64,000 bases of DNA, taken from assembly GCF_022832435.1 (NCBI RefSeq), contig NZ_JALHLF010000010.1, forward strand, positions 1 to 64,000, written 5' to 3'. Positions 8,177 to 18,037 of the stretch are shown here, in pieces; the first letter of the stretch is position 1, and the number at the start of each line of letters is the position of its first letter. The notes below the pieces were generated by a model that saw only the letters and a list, made by a program, of their open reading frames with translations, ran no database searches and was not told where the DNA came from. The position numbers and the translations under genes were made by a program. This stretch comes from Novosphingobium organovorum (GTDB lineage Bacteria; Pseudomonadota; Alphaproteobacteria; Sphingomonadales; Sphingomonadaceae).

Positions 8177-8461
8177 TCAGCGCGCCAGCTCGAAGCGCAC
8201 GCGGTGCACCGCGCGCGCCATGCCGGCAAGCGCGCGCTGGGCATCGCGTTCGAGCCGCCCATCGAAGGCAAAGCCGATCCGGTCGGCGACGATCCAGCGC
8301 ACCTTGCCGCGAACGACGCCGAATCCCTCAAGCAGGAAGGCCAGATTTTGCCCGCGCTCGAGCGCGCCCTGTTCGAGGACGAACTGGCACCCATCGGCCG
8401 ATACATGTCGGGCGACGCCCACCGGATACCTTAATCCGGAGTGCGTTTGCGCTTTCTCCAC
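8177..8461 (-). CDS. Single-domain PilZ-like protein
   Basis: 94 residues from a GTG with AGAGGAAAA upstream. The sequence VARHVSADGCQFVLE followed by FGVVRGKVRWIVADRIGFAF follows the PilZ fold: a [D/N]xSxxG-like motif (here HVSADG) and the VRW...R.G..F strand pair. PilZ domains bind cyclic di-GMP through an N-terminal RxxxR plus DxSxxG; the first Arg pair is only partly visible (LRYPVGVAR), so binding is uncertain. Convergent with prmA and divergent from sciP. A cell-cycle or motility link through c-di-GMP is inference. Confidence 0.65.
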   Translation of the reverse strand: MEKAQTHSGLRYPVGVARHVSADGCQFVLEQGALERGQNLAFLLEGFGVVRGKVRWIVADRIGFAFDGRLERDAQRALAGMARAVHRVRFELAR

Positions 8462-8586
8462 CGCGTCGTTTTCCTCTTCTCTCGGGATCAGAGCGGTAAG
8501 TAAGAAAGGTTAATGCACTGCAAACCTCGGTAAACAAATCACTGCCGAAACGAAGCTGGAAAAGCCGTGCAACTCCTGTGATCCAC

Positions 8587-8641
8587 CTAATTTCACATTA
8601 ACCTTTAGGCGAGAAATCAAATTAACGATTTTCCCCGATTC
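8587..8641 (+). promoter_or_regulatory. Probable CtrA box and CcrM (GANTC) site in the sciP promoter
   Basis: CTAA-N7-TTAAC at 8587-8602 differs by one base from the CtrA consensus TTAA-N7-TTAA. Further TTAA half-sites are at 8510-8513 and 8622-8625, and a GATTC (GANTC, the CcrM methylation target) is at 8637-8641. All lie in an A+T-rich 220-base gap upstream of sciP, as expected for a cell-cycle-regulated promoter. Binding is inferred from the motif only. Confidence 0.6.
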
Positions 8642-8689
8642 TGGCGGCGTCAGGGGGGTTGGTACCGACAGTCGAGAGAAAGTCCAACC

Positions 8690-8992
8690 ATGATACATGA
8701 CCATAAGGAGCGGCCCGATACCGTAATCGGGCCCTTAGGGGAAAAGCTGGAGCGGGACACACTTCCACCCGCCAATACGTCGCGCTGGGTTGTCCGCCGC
8801 AAGGCCGAAGTGGTGGCGGCCGTGAATGGCGGCCTGCTCACGATCACCGAGGCCTGCGAGCGATACAATCTGACGCTTGAGGAACTGGCCTCGTGGCAGC
8901 GCGCGATCGAACGCGAAGGAATGGCGGGGCTGCGCGCGACACGCGTGCAGCACTACCGCCAGATGCATGAGCGTCAGGGGCGCAATTCCTGA
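8690..8992 (+). CDS. sciP: CtrA inhibitor SciP (DUF1153)
   Basis: 100 residues. SRWVVRRKAEVVAAVNGG followed by LLTITEACERYNLTLEEL and WQRAIEREG is the well-known SciP helix-turn-helix core. In Caulobacter, SciP binds CtrA and blocks RNA polymerase recruitment at CtrA-activated promoters, shaping the G1 programme. The N-terminus (residues 1-30) is variable, as in other members. The promoter carries a CtrA-like box, consistent with the known feedback loop. Its presence supports an alphaproteobacterial origin for the window. Confidence 0.95.
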   Translation: MIHDHKERPDTVIGPLGEKLERDTLPPANTSRWVVRRKAEVVAAVNGGLLTITEACERYNLTLEELASWQRAIEREGMAGLRATRVQHYRQMHERQGRNS

Positions 8993-9118
8993 TCGTCCGA
9001 AAGTGATACGGACCGATCGAGCCACGCCCTGACGCGATGAGAATTGGCCTGTCCCGCTCGTCGGGCAGTCCGTGTACCCCCCGGGAATTTCCCCCGCCGG
9101 GCTGGCATCCTCGTGGTG

Positions 9119-12056
<2,938 letters not shown>

Positions 12057-12107
12057 ACATGTGCAACCCGCACCCGCAGCATTTGATCCGAACGAGCCAG
12101 GCGGGCG

Positions 12108-12213
12108 CTAGCGCGGTTTTCGATCCGGCTGCATCAGATCGACCGGCCCGGGTTCTTGTTTTAACGCACTTTCTTCACCGTCAGGGGTTTCGACCTGCCT
12201 GGAAAATGCTCTG
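12108..12213 (+). repeat. Short palindromic repeat (MITE-like), copy A
   Basis: About 106 bases matching the copy at 50999-51105 along its whole length with scattered changes. Ends are CTAGCGCGGTTTTC and GAAAATGCTCTGG, an imperfect terminal inverted repeat, and the interior has GATC and CCTG-type stems. Located between the DUF4396 gene and the RES/Xre pair. Confidence 0.8.
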
Positions 12214-12274
12214 GCGCGTGACGCAGCGCCAAACCAGCGAAGATTGTCATTTAACGCAAACCAACATATATTAA

Positions 12275-12284
12275 TTCAATTGAA
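12275..12284. promoter_or_regulatory. Candidate operator of the RES/Xre pair
   Basis: TTCAATTGAA, a 10-base perfect palindrome inside a strongly A+T-rich stretch (12247-12290) directly upstream of the antitoxin start. Xre-type antitoxins usually autorepress, so this is a reasonable operator candidate; AAGG at 12291-12294 is the ribosome-binding site. Confidence 0.4.
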
Positions 12285-12299
12285 GCAAAAAAGGCAGCC

Positions 12300-12710
12300 A
12301 TGCTGGAAAGAATCGCCCCCACTCCCGCCTCGCCGCAGACCGCGCAGGTCACCCGCGCTGAAGCTGGGGCCGGGGTGCGCGCGGTCGTGCGCCTCTTTAG
12401 CGCTTGGGAGCTGAGCGAAGAGGACGCCTGCGATCTGCTCGGCGGGATCAGCCGCAGCACCTGGCGGCGCTGGAAAGCCGGAACCGTGGCCAAGGTGGAC
12501 CGCGACCTCGCCGCGCGCCTCTCGCTCCTGCTCGGCATTCACAAGGGGCTGCGCTACCTCTTCACCGACCCGGCGCAGGGCTACCGCTGGATCCGCAAGC
12601 CCAACCAGGCCTTCGCCGGCCAGTCCGCGCTCGAGGTCATGCGCGGGGGCAGCGTGTTCGCGCTTGAACGCGTGCGGCGCTATCTCGATGCCGAGCGCGG
12701 CGGATGGTGA
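12300..12710 (+). CDS. Xre/MbcA/ParS-type antitoxin (DUF2384)
   Basis: 136 residues. An N-terminal helical part (RAVVRLFSAWELSEEDACDL) leads into GGISRSTWRRWKAG, the DNA-contacting helix pair, then the DUF2384 domain with LLLGIHKGLRYLF and the C-terminal NQAFAGQSALEVMRGG plus LERVRRYLDAERG, the segment that inserts into the RES toxin active site in solved complexes. Its stop overlaps the toxin start. Neutralises the RES toxin and probably autoregulates the operon. Confidence 0.92.
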   Translation: MLERIAPTPASPQTAQVTRAEAGAGVRAVVRLFSAWELSEEDACDLLGGISRSTWRRWKAGTVAKVDRDLAARLSLLLGIHKGLRYLFTDPAQGYRWIRKPNQAFAGQSALEVMRGGSVFALERVRRYLDAERGGW

Positions 12711-13381
12711 TGGTCTCCTGGCCGCGTGCGCTGCGCCTGATCCGGTCGATCTATCCGCCGATCGACCTGTTCGAAGACATTGCCGACCCGCGTGACTGGG
12801 ATGCGCTGGCCTCGCTCGAATCCAAGACCAACCCGCGCCTTCGCGACGAAATCGGCCAGCTTGACAAGGTTCCGCCCGAACGCCGTGTCGCCGGGCCCGG
12901 CGCCTCGCTGGTCATGGCCCCCTTCGTCCATTGCAGCACGGACCGTCCCGGCCGTTTCACCGACGGCACCTACGGCGTCTATAGCGCTGGAAATTCCGAG
13001 GAAGTGGCCCTGCGCGAAGTCGCCCACCACCACGCGCGCGCCATGCGTGCGGTCGACGAGGAGCCGGGCTGGCACTCACAATTTCGCATGCTGGTAGGCG
13101 CGCTCGAACGGGAACTCGACGACGTGACGCACGACGCCGCAGCCCACGATCCGGACAGCTGGGCCTATTCCCAGAGGCTGGGCGCCGAGCACCGGCAAGC
13201 GGGCAGCGACGGCCTGCTCTACCGCTCCGTGCGCTGCCACGAAGGCCTGTGCGCCGCGCTGTTCTGGCCCGACGCGGTAGCGATCCCGATCCAGGGCGAC
13301 CACTACCAGATGCACTGGGACGGAACCCGCGTCGACCGCGTCCTCAACTGCACCACCCGCCAGGAATTCGCGCTAGTCTAA
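12704..13381 (+). CDS. RES-domain toxin
   Basis: 225 residues; ATG at 12704 or 12710, overlapping the antitoxin end. Contains the RES core: GRFTDGTYGVYSAGNSEEVA then LREVAHHHA, and GSDGLLYRSVRCHEG then LCAALFWPDAV near the C-terminus. RES toxins (MbcT, ParT, Res) consume NAD+ or ADP-ribosylate targets; conserved Arg, Tyr and Glu residues in the first motif line the pocket. Slightly longer N-terminus than minimal RES proteins (PPIDLFEDIADPRDW). Type II toxin-antitoxin module with the previous gene. Confidence 0.92.
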   Translation: MVMVSWPRALRLIRSIYPPIDLFEDIADPRDWDALASLESKTNPRLRDEIGQLDKVPPERRVAGPGASLVMAPFVHCSTDRPGRFTDGTYGVYSAGNSEEVALREVAHHHARAMRAVDEEPGWHSQFRMLVGALERELDDVTHDAAAHDPDSWAYSQRLGAEHRQAGSDGLLYRSVRCHEGLCAALFWPDAVAIPIQGDHYQMHWDGTRVDRVLNCTTRQEFALV

Positions 13382-13805
13382 CGCGCCAAACCGCCTGCCC
13401 AGCCACGGCACCGAGGCCCGAATGGCGCCCAATGCGGCCGATGTAGTGCGCCACCCCGCTGCGACCAGGTTCGCGACGCTCTCCAGGTCTCGCTGCCCCT
13501 CCCGCAAGCGCGAGGGAAAACCGACAATGCCCTCCCGCTTGCGGGAGGGCCAGAAGGCTTGGGAACGCAGCGACCTAGCCGAACGGGTTGGGCGGGTCAC
13601 ACCGCGCCCTAACGACCCGATCTGGACTTTCGATGATTGTGTCGACCATGCGGGCGGTTGCCAGCCTGCTTCTCATTCAGGCCAACGCTTATGGCGACCT
13701 GAGCATCACGCATATTCAGCGGAAGACCAACCGATGATAAATGGGTAGCTTCCATCATGCCCTAATGATAGCCACTTACAATTATTGCGACATCGAGATG
13801 AAAAT
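13382..13805. other. Gap after the RES toxin
   Basis: About 420 bases without a credible gene. It contains the 65-base repeat at 13529-13593, preceded by a related G/C hairpin (CCCTCCCGCAAGCGCGAGGG near 13495-13516). The last 150 bases are A+T-richer and should hold the promoter of the downstream secreted protein. Confidence 0.6.
13529..13593 (+). repeat. 65-base repeat with G/C hairpin, copy 1
   Basis: Begins with the palindrome GCCCTCCCGCTTGCGGGAG and continues through GAAGGCTTGGGAACG and CCTAGCCGAACGGG to a G-rich end. The second copy at 20505-20569 is the same length with about six differences. Both copies lie within 200 bases downstream of a gene end, so the hairpin may act as a transcription end or mRNA stabiliser. 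Confidence 0.8.
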
Positions 13806-14699
13806 ATGCAAATTGTCAAAAGATCCGCAATCAGTTTTGGCGCCTGTCTGGCGTTTCATTTCACCCCTTCTCATGCATCCGAACCTATTGCACTTGAATT
13901 GCAGCCGTCCTCATCCTGGAATGCCGATTGGGGACAAGATCGCTGCACGCTGCTACGCACATTCGGAGACGGGAATGGAGATGTTCTTCTTCGAATTCGT
14001 TCGGCTGCCCCTGGCAACGTTTATCACTTCGAGTTGATCGGAAAGGCGCTCGCTCCCTTCAAAGACCTCCAAGGCCAGGCCCTTGTTCGCTTCGGCAACG
14101 AAGGGGATGAATTAGCGCGCGGGACCGAATTCGTCGCCCTGGAGGGGGACAGATATGCCCTGGTGTTCTCCAGCGGCGTCGACTTCCAACAGCATCGCGG
14201 GCACGCACCCAACGCAACGAAAGCAAAGCTTGGACAAGAAGACTGGCCGCTCGAGACAGACAAACTCGCACGTGTCACCTCGATCGCAATTCGGGAAAAG
14301 GAACGTTCGCTCACGCTACACTCCGGCTCGCTGGTAGAAGCCCTGAATGCGCTTTCGATCTGCACCGACGATCTGGCGCGCTCCGCAAGCGTCAACCCTG
14401 CCCCCCTTGCTACGCTCAGCCAACGAACGCGCCTTTCAAACGGAGCGTCGATCGTGCCTGGTCCGACAGACCAGAAAAAATTAGGGCGTACTAATGGCTC
14501 GGTTGATATTCTTGCCGCCATTGATGAGACGGGCAAGCCACTGTCATGCCGCTCTCCCGTCCTAACCGCTAACAAGGAGCTTCTCGATGCTGTTTGTCGC
14601 TCTGTCATGGCGGCAAAATTCGAACCGGCTCTCGATGCCGACGGGAAACGGGTTGCCGATTTCTATCGCGTCAGCGTCGCCGTTTTCCAGAGGCGTTAG
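13806..14699 (+). CDS. Secreted protein with TonB-C-like terminal domain
   Basis: 297 residues from the ATG at 13806 (an ATG at 13785 adds seven charged residues and spoils the signal peptide). Signal peptide ends near TPSHASEP. The C-terminal 65 residues (GSVDILAAIDETGKPLSC, then LDAVCRSVMAAKFEPALD and FYRVSVAVFQ) resemble the TonB C-terminal fold found in stand-alone sphingomonad proteins. The middle region is unrecognised. The gene is lower in G+C than its neighbours. Exported, probably periplasmic; partner unknown. Confidence 0.65.
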   Translation: MQIVKRSAISFGACLAFHFTPSHASEPIALELQPSSSWNADWGQDRCTLLRTFGDGNGDVLLRIRSAAPGNVYHFELIGKALAPFKDLQGQALVRFGNEGDELARGTEFVALEGDRYALVFSSGVDFQQHRGHAPNATKAKLGQEDWPLETDKLARVTSIAIREKERSLTLHSGSLVEALNALSICTDDLARSASVNPAPLATLSQRTRLSNGASIVPGPTDQKKLGRTNGSVDILAAIDETGKPLSCRSPVLTANKELLDAVCRSVMAAKFEPALDADGKRVADFYRVSVAVFQRR

Positions 14700-14935
14700 C
14701 GCGTTCGATCTTTGGAAGCCTTTGACAAATTTTCGGGCAATAGAGTGGCAGCCGTTCGCCGCTCATGCCTTCCAAAAGCTCAGGTTCACGAACCGGCCCA
14801 TGTAGATCAGGCGCTTTGGCTCAGCAGACAGCGGACCTTTTGTGCGACCGCACTGATCCAGCAGCCGATGCGGCGGCCTCCCCCCCGTGGCGCCTTCATT
14901 CCCGAGATCGCTGCGGTCGACAGTAAGGGGGTCAA

Positions 14936-14949
14936 GGGGTGATAACCCC
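14936..14949 (-). terminator. Weak hairpin after recN
   Basis: GGGGT-GATA-ACCCC, a 5-bp stem with a 4-base loop, 31 bases beyond the recN stop on the minus strand. Too short for confidence; the rest of 14700-14980 shows nothing assignable. Confidence 0.3.
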
Positions 14950-14980
14950 GTGCTCTATTCCTGCAGAGTTCCTTGAAAAG

Positions 14981-16645
14981 TCAGGTCCGCTCGATCAGGC
15001 GGTCCGCTTGCGCGCGGGCTTCTTCGGTCACTTGTGCGCCCGAGAGCATCCGGGCGATTTCTTCCTTGCGCTCGGCCTGGCTGAGCGGGGCGACCGAGGT
15101 CCGGGTGACCGTGCCCTTGGAGGACTTGGAAATCATGTAGTGACGGTTGCCGCGCGCGGCGACTTGCGGGCTGTGCGTGACGGCGAGCAGTTGCCCGCCG
15201 GATGCGAGGCGCGCGAGGCGTTCGCCGATCGCGTCGGCGACGGCGCCGCCCACGCCGCGGTCGATCTCGTCGAAGATCACCGTTGCCGCCCCGCCCTCTT
15301 CGGCCAGCGCGACCTTGAGCGCGAGGATGAAGCGCGAAAGCTCGCCCCCCGAGGCGATCTTGGCAAGCGGAGCAAAATCGGCACCGGGATTGGTCGAGAT
15401 AAGGAATTCGACCGTGTCCATGCCCGACGCCCCCCAACGCGCTTCGGGCAGTGGCAGGACCGAAGTCTGGAATCGCGCGGCGTCGAGCTTGAGCGGGGCC
15501 AGTTCGGCCGCCACCGCCTTATCGAGCCGCCGTGCCGCCGACCGGCGCAGGTCATGCAGCTTGCGCGCCTTTTCCTGATAGGCGAGCGCGGCCTTCTGCG
15601 CCGAAGCCTCCAGCCGAACGATATGTTCGGTTCCGCCTTCGATCGCGTCAAGCGCGCGGCGCATCTGCACGGTGCGCTCGGGCAGGTCATCGACCGTGCA
15701 AGCGTGCTTGCGCGCCAGCGCGCGCAAGTCGAACAGACGGGTCTCGATCCGGTCGAGTTCGGCCGGGTCGAACGCCAGCGCGTCACCGGCCTCGACCAGC
15801 TTGTCCTCGGCCTCGCCCGCCTCGATCACCGCACGGTCGAGCGCGCCGAGCGCCTCGGCCAGCAGCGGATGTTCGCCCGCGATGCGATCGAGCCGCCGCG
15901 CCGCACCGCGCAACGCGGCCAGCGCGCTCTCGCTGCCTTCCCAGACGCGGGCCAGCGCCGCGAGGTCGTCCGCCAGCTTCTCGCCCTTCTGCATGTCCGC
16001 ACGGGCCAGCGCGAGCGTCTCTTCCTCGCCCGCCTGCGGGGCAAGCGCGTTGAGCTCCTCCAGATGGGCCAGCAGCAGGTCCTGATCCTGCGCCGCGCGT
16101 GCAATTTCGGCGCGCGCCGCATCGAGCGCGTCCTGCGCGCTGCGCCAGGCCTTGAACGCGCCCTCCACCCCCGCCAGATCGCTGCCTGCAAATCGATCGA
16201 GCAGCGCGCGGTGCCCCTTGGCGTTGACGAGGCCGCGATCGTCATGCTGGCCGTGGATCTCGACCAGCGCAGGCCCCAGCTCGCGCAGCAGCGCAACGCC
16301 GACCGGCTGGTCGTTGAGCCAGGCGCGCGATCCCCCGTCGGCCTTAAGCTGGCGACGCAGGATCAGCGGCTCACCGGGCTCGATCTCGATCGAGGCATCG
16401 TCGAGCGCGGACTGGAGCGCTGGGGGAAGGCTGGCGAATTCGAAACTCGCGCTCACGCTCGCCCGGTCCTCCCCGGCGCGCACGAGCCCGCTGTCGGCGC
16501 GATTGCCGATGACGAGCCCGAGCGCGTCGAGCAGGATCGATTTGCCCGCGCCGGTTTCGCCCGTGAGCACACCAAGGCCACGCGCGAAATCGAGGTCGAG
16601 CGCCTCGATCAGGACGATGTTACGGATCGAAAGTCGGGTCAGCAT
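14981..16645 (-). CDS. recN: DNA repair protein RecN
   Basis: 554 residues, the standard length for this SMC-like ATPase that tethers broken DNA ends in double-strand break repair. Walker A is GETGAGKS at residues 29-36. A central coiled coil rich in Ala/Glu/Arg separates it from the C-terminal half, which has the ABC signature region (ASGGELSRFILALK) and Walker B VIFDEIDRGVGG. Starts cleanly at MLTRLSIRNIVLIE. Downstream of bamD on the same strand but separated by a terminator and a 426-base gap. Confidence 0.97.
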   Translation of the reverse strand: MLTRLSIRNIVLIEALDLDFARGLGVLTGETGAGKSILLDALGLVIGNRADSGLVRAGEDRASVSASFEFASLPPALQSALDDASIEIEPGEPLILRRQLKADGGSRAWLNDQPVGVALLRELGPALVEIHGQHDDRGLVNAKGHRALLDRFAGSDLAGVEGAFKAWRSAQDALDAARAEIARAAQDQDLLLAHLEELNALAPQAGEEETLALARADMQKGEKLADDLAALARVWEGSESALAALRGAARRLDRIAGEHPLLAEALGALDRAVIEAGEAEDKLVEAGDALAFDPAELDRIETRLFDLRALARKHACTVDDLPERTVQMRRALDAIEGGTEHIVRLEASAQKAALAYQEKARKLHDLRRSAARRLDKAVAAELAPLKLDAARFQTSVLPLPEARWGASGMDTVEFLISTNPGADFAPLAKIASGGELSRFILALKVALAEEGGAATVIFDEIDRGVGGAVADAIGERLARLASGGQLLAVTHSPQVAARGNRHYMISKSSKGTVTRTSVAPLSQAERKEEIARMLSGAQVTEEARAQADRLIERT

Positions 16646-16732
16646 GTTCGCGAATCGTTCTAGCTTATCGATTCGCCTTCGTCACCCGACTTTGCGCCTG
16701 ATGGCGAACATGACCGGCAGCCCGGCCAGCGC

Positions 16733-16861
16733 TTACAGGAACAGGCGCATGGCCCCTAGGATGCCCACCGCCCAGACCGCCACGACCAGCGCGCAGATGG
16801 CTTCGATTTCCCAGGACTTCCCAGCGTTTTCAAGGTTACGTGAAACAGACATCTTCGTCAT
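16733..16861 (-). CDS. Putative 42-residue single-pass membrane protein
   Basis: An ORF of 42 codons plus stop in the recN-bamD gap. It reads MTKMSVSRNLENAGKSWEIE, then a hydrophobic helix (AICALVVAVWAVGILGAM) and RLFL. The soluble N-terminus plus one membrane helix is a common small-protein layout, and the surrounding bases lack other coding potential. GTGGGAA precedes the first ATG; ATG at 16852 is an alternative. No family recognised; conservation would be needed to prove it. Confidence 0.45.
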   Translation of the reverse strand: MTKMSVSRNLENAGKSWEIEAICALVVAVWAVGILGAMRLFL

Positions 16862-16986
16862 TTTCCCACGGGCGAATCGGCGTTGTCAAAACGCGCCGGC
16901 CCGCCGCAGGCTATAATTCAACCCTATCGGTAGAGAAAGTAAAATCACGAGCCTCAAGGCGAATCGCACGCGCCCATTCCAGCCAT

Positions 16987-17021
16987 GAAAAACGGCTCCG
17001 GGCGCAAGCGCCAGGAGCCGT
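16987..17021 (-). terminator. Rho-independent terminator after bamD
   Basis: ACGGCTCC (16992-16999) pairs with GGAGCCGT (17014-17021), with an inner GGCGC/GCGCC stem, and on the minus strand the stem is followed by TTTTTC. It lies 51 bases beyond the bamD stop. Confidence 0.85.
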
Positions 17022-17071
17022 CGAAAGGGTCGGCACGCCAGAGCCAGCGTACCACGGCGATTAAAGCCGAA

Positions 17072-17869
17072 TCAGGACGCCACGAACTTGGGCGCGTGCT
17101 TGTCCATCAGCTTGTAGGCGCGCTCATACCACTTGCTGTTGGGGTAGTTGCGCTCGAGCACCGCAGCCGCCTTCTGCGCCTCTTCGGGCAGGCCCAGCGA
17201 GAGGTAGCATTCGACGAGACGATAGAGCGCCTCGGTCACGTGGCTGGTGGTCTGAAAATTGTCGACGACCTGGCGGAAACGCAGCGTCGCGGCGAGCCAC
17301 TTGCCGCGTTCCTGGTAATTGCGCCCGACGGTCATTTCCTTGCCCGCGAGGTGATCGTTGACGAGATCGAGCTTGAGCCGCGCGTCCGAGGCATAGGTCG
17401 TCGTCGGGTAGCGGCGGATGATGTCGGTCAGCGCCGCCTTGGCCTGTTCGGTGGTCTTCTGGTCGCGCGTGACATCGCCGATCTGTTCGTAATAGCAGAT
17501 CGCGATGAGGTAATAGGCGTAAGGCGCGCTCTTGTTGCCCGGATGGATCGACAGGAAGCGCTGCGCCGACTGGATCGCCTGGTTGTAGTCGCGCGCGGCG
17601 TAGTAGCTGAACGCGCTCATCAGTTCGGCCCGGCGCGCCCAGGGCGAGTAGGGATGCTGGCGTTCCACTTCGTCGAACAGCGCGGCGGCCTGCTTGGTCC
17701 GGCCGGTGTCCAGACGCTGGCGCGCGGCCGCGTAGAGCGTGTCGACATCGCGCGCAACATAAGCGGCGTCCTTCTTTTTGCCCGAACCGCCACCGCAGCC
17801 GGCAGTAAGGACAAGGGCTCCGCAAGCGGCGGCAAGGATGACGGGTTTGAGGCGCGAGCTTTCGAACAT
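17072..17869 (-). CDS. bamD: Outer membrane assembly lipoprotein BamD
   Basis: 265 residues. Signal peptide with lipobox LTAGC (Cys25), so an outer-membrane-anchored periplasmic lipoprotein. TPR repeats follow: LYAAARQRLDTGRTKQAAAL, FDEVERQHPYSPWA, RDYNQAIQSAQRFL, with the BamD hallmark HPGNKSAPYAYYL. Essential partner of BamA in beta-barrel insertion. Single-gene transcript, ended by the hairpin at 16987-17021, divergent from the antiporter gene. Confidence 0.96.
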   Translation of the reverse strand: MFESSRLKPVILAAACGALVLTAGCGGGSGKKKDAAYVARDVDTLYAAARQRLDTGRTKQAAALFDEVERQHPYSPWARRAELMSAFSYYAARDYNQAIQSAQRFLSIHPGNKSAPYAYYLIAICYYEQIGDVTRDQKTTEQAKAALTDIIRRYPTTTYASDARLKLDLVNDHLAGKEMTVGRNYQERGKWLAATLRFRQVVDNFQTTSHVTEALYRLVECYLSLGLPEEAQKAAAVLERNYPNSKWYERAYKLMDKHAPKFVAS

Positions 17870-18037
17870 GGCGCGTCTATAGCCAGCGGTTCGCTGAACG
17901 CCAAGTGAAGTTGCGCAGTGTTTTTACATGGGAAAGTGATGCGCCGCGCCCAAGCCCTGCAACATGCGTGCAACATGCGCCGCCATCGGCGCGCAAGCGC
18001 CTTGCCTCATCGCGTTCCCCTGCCATAGTGGCGGGCG

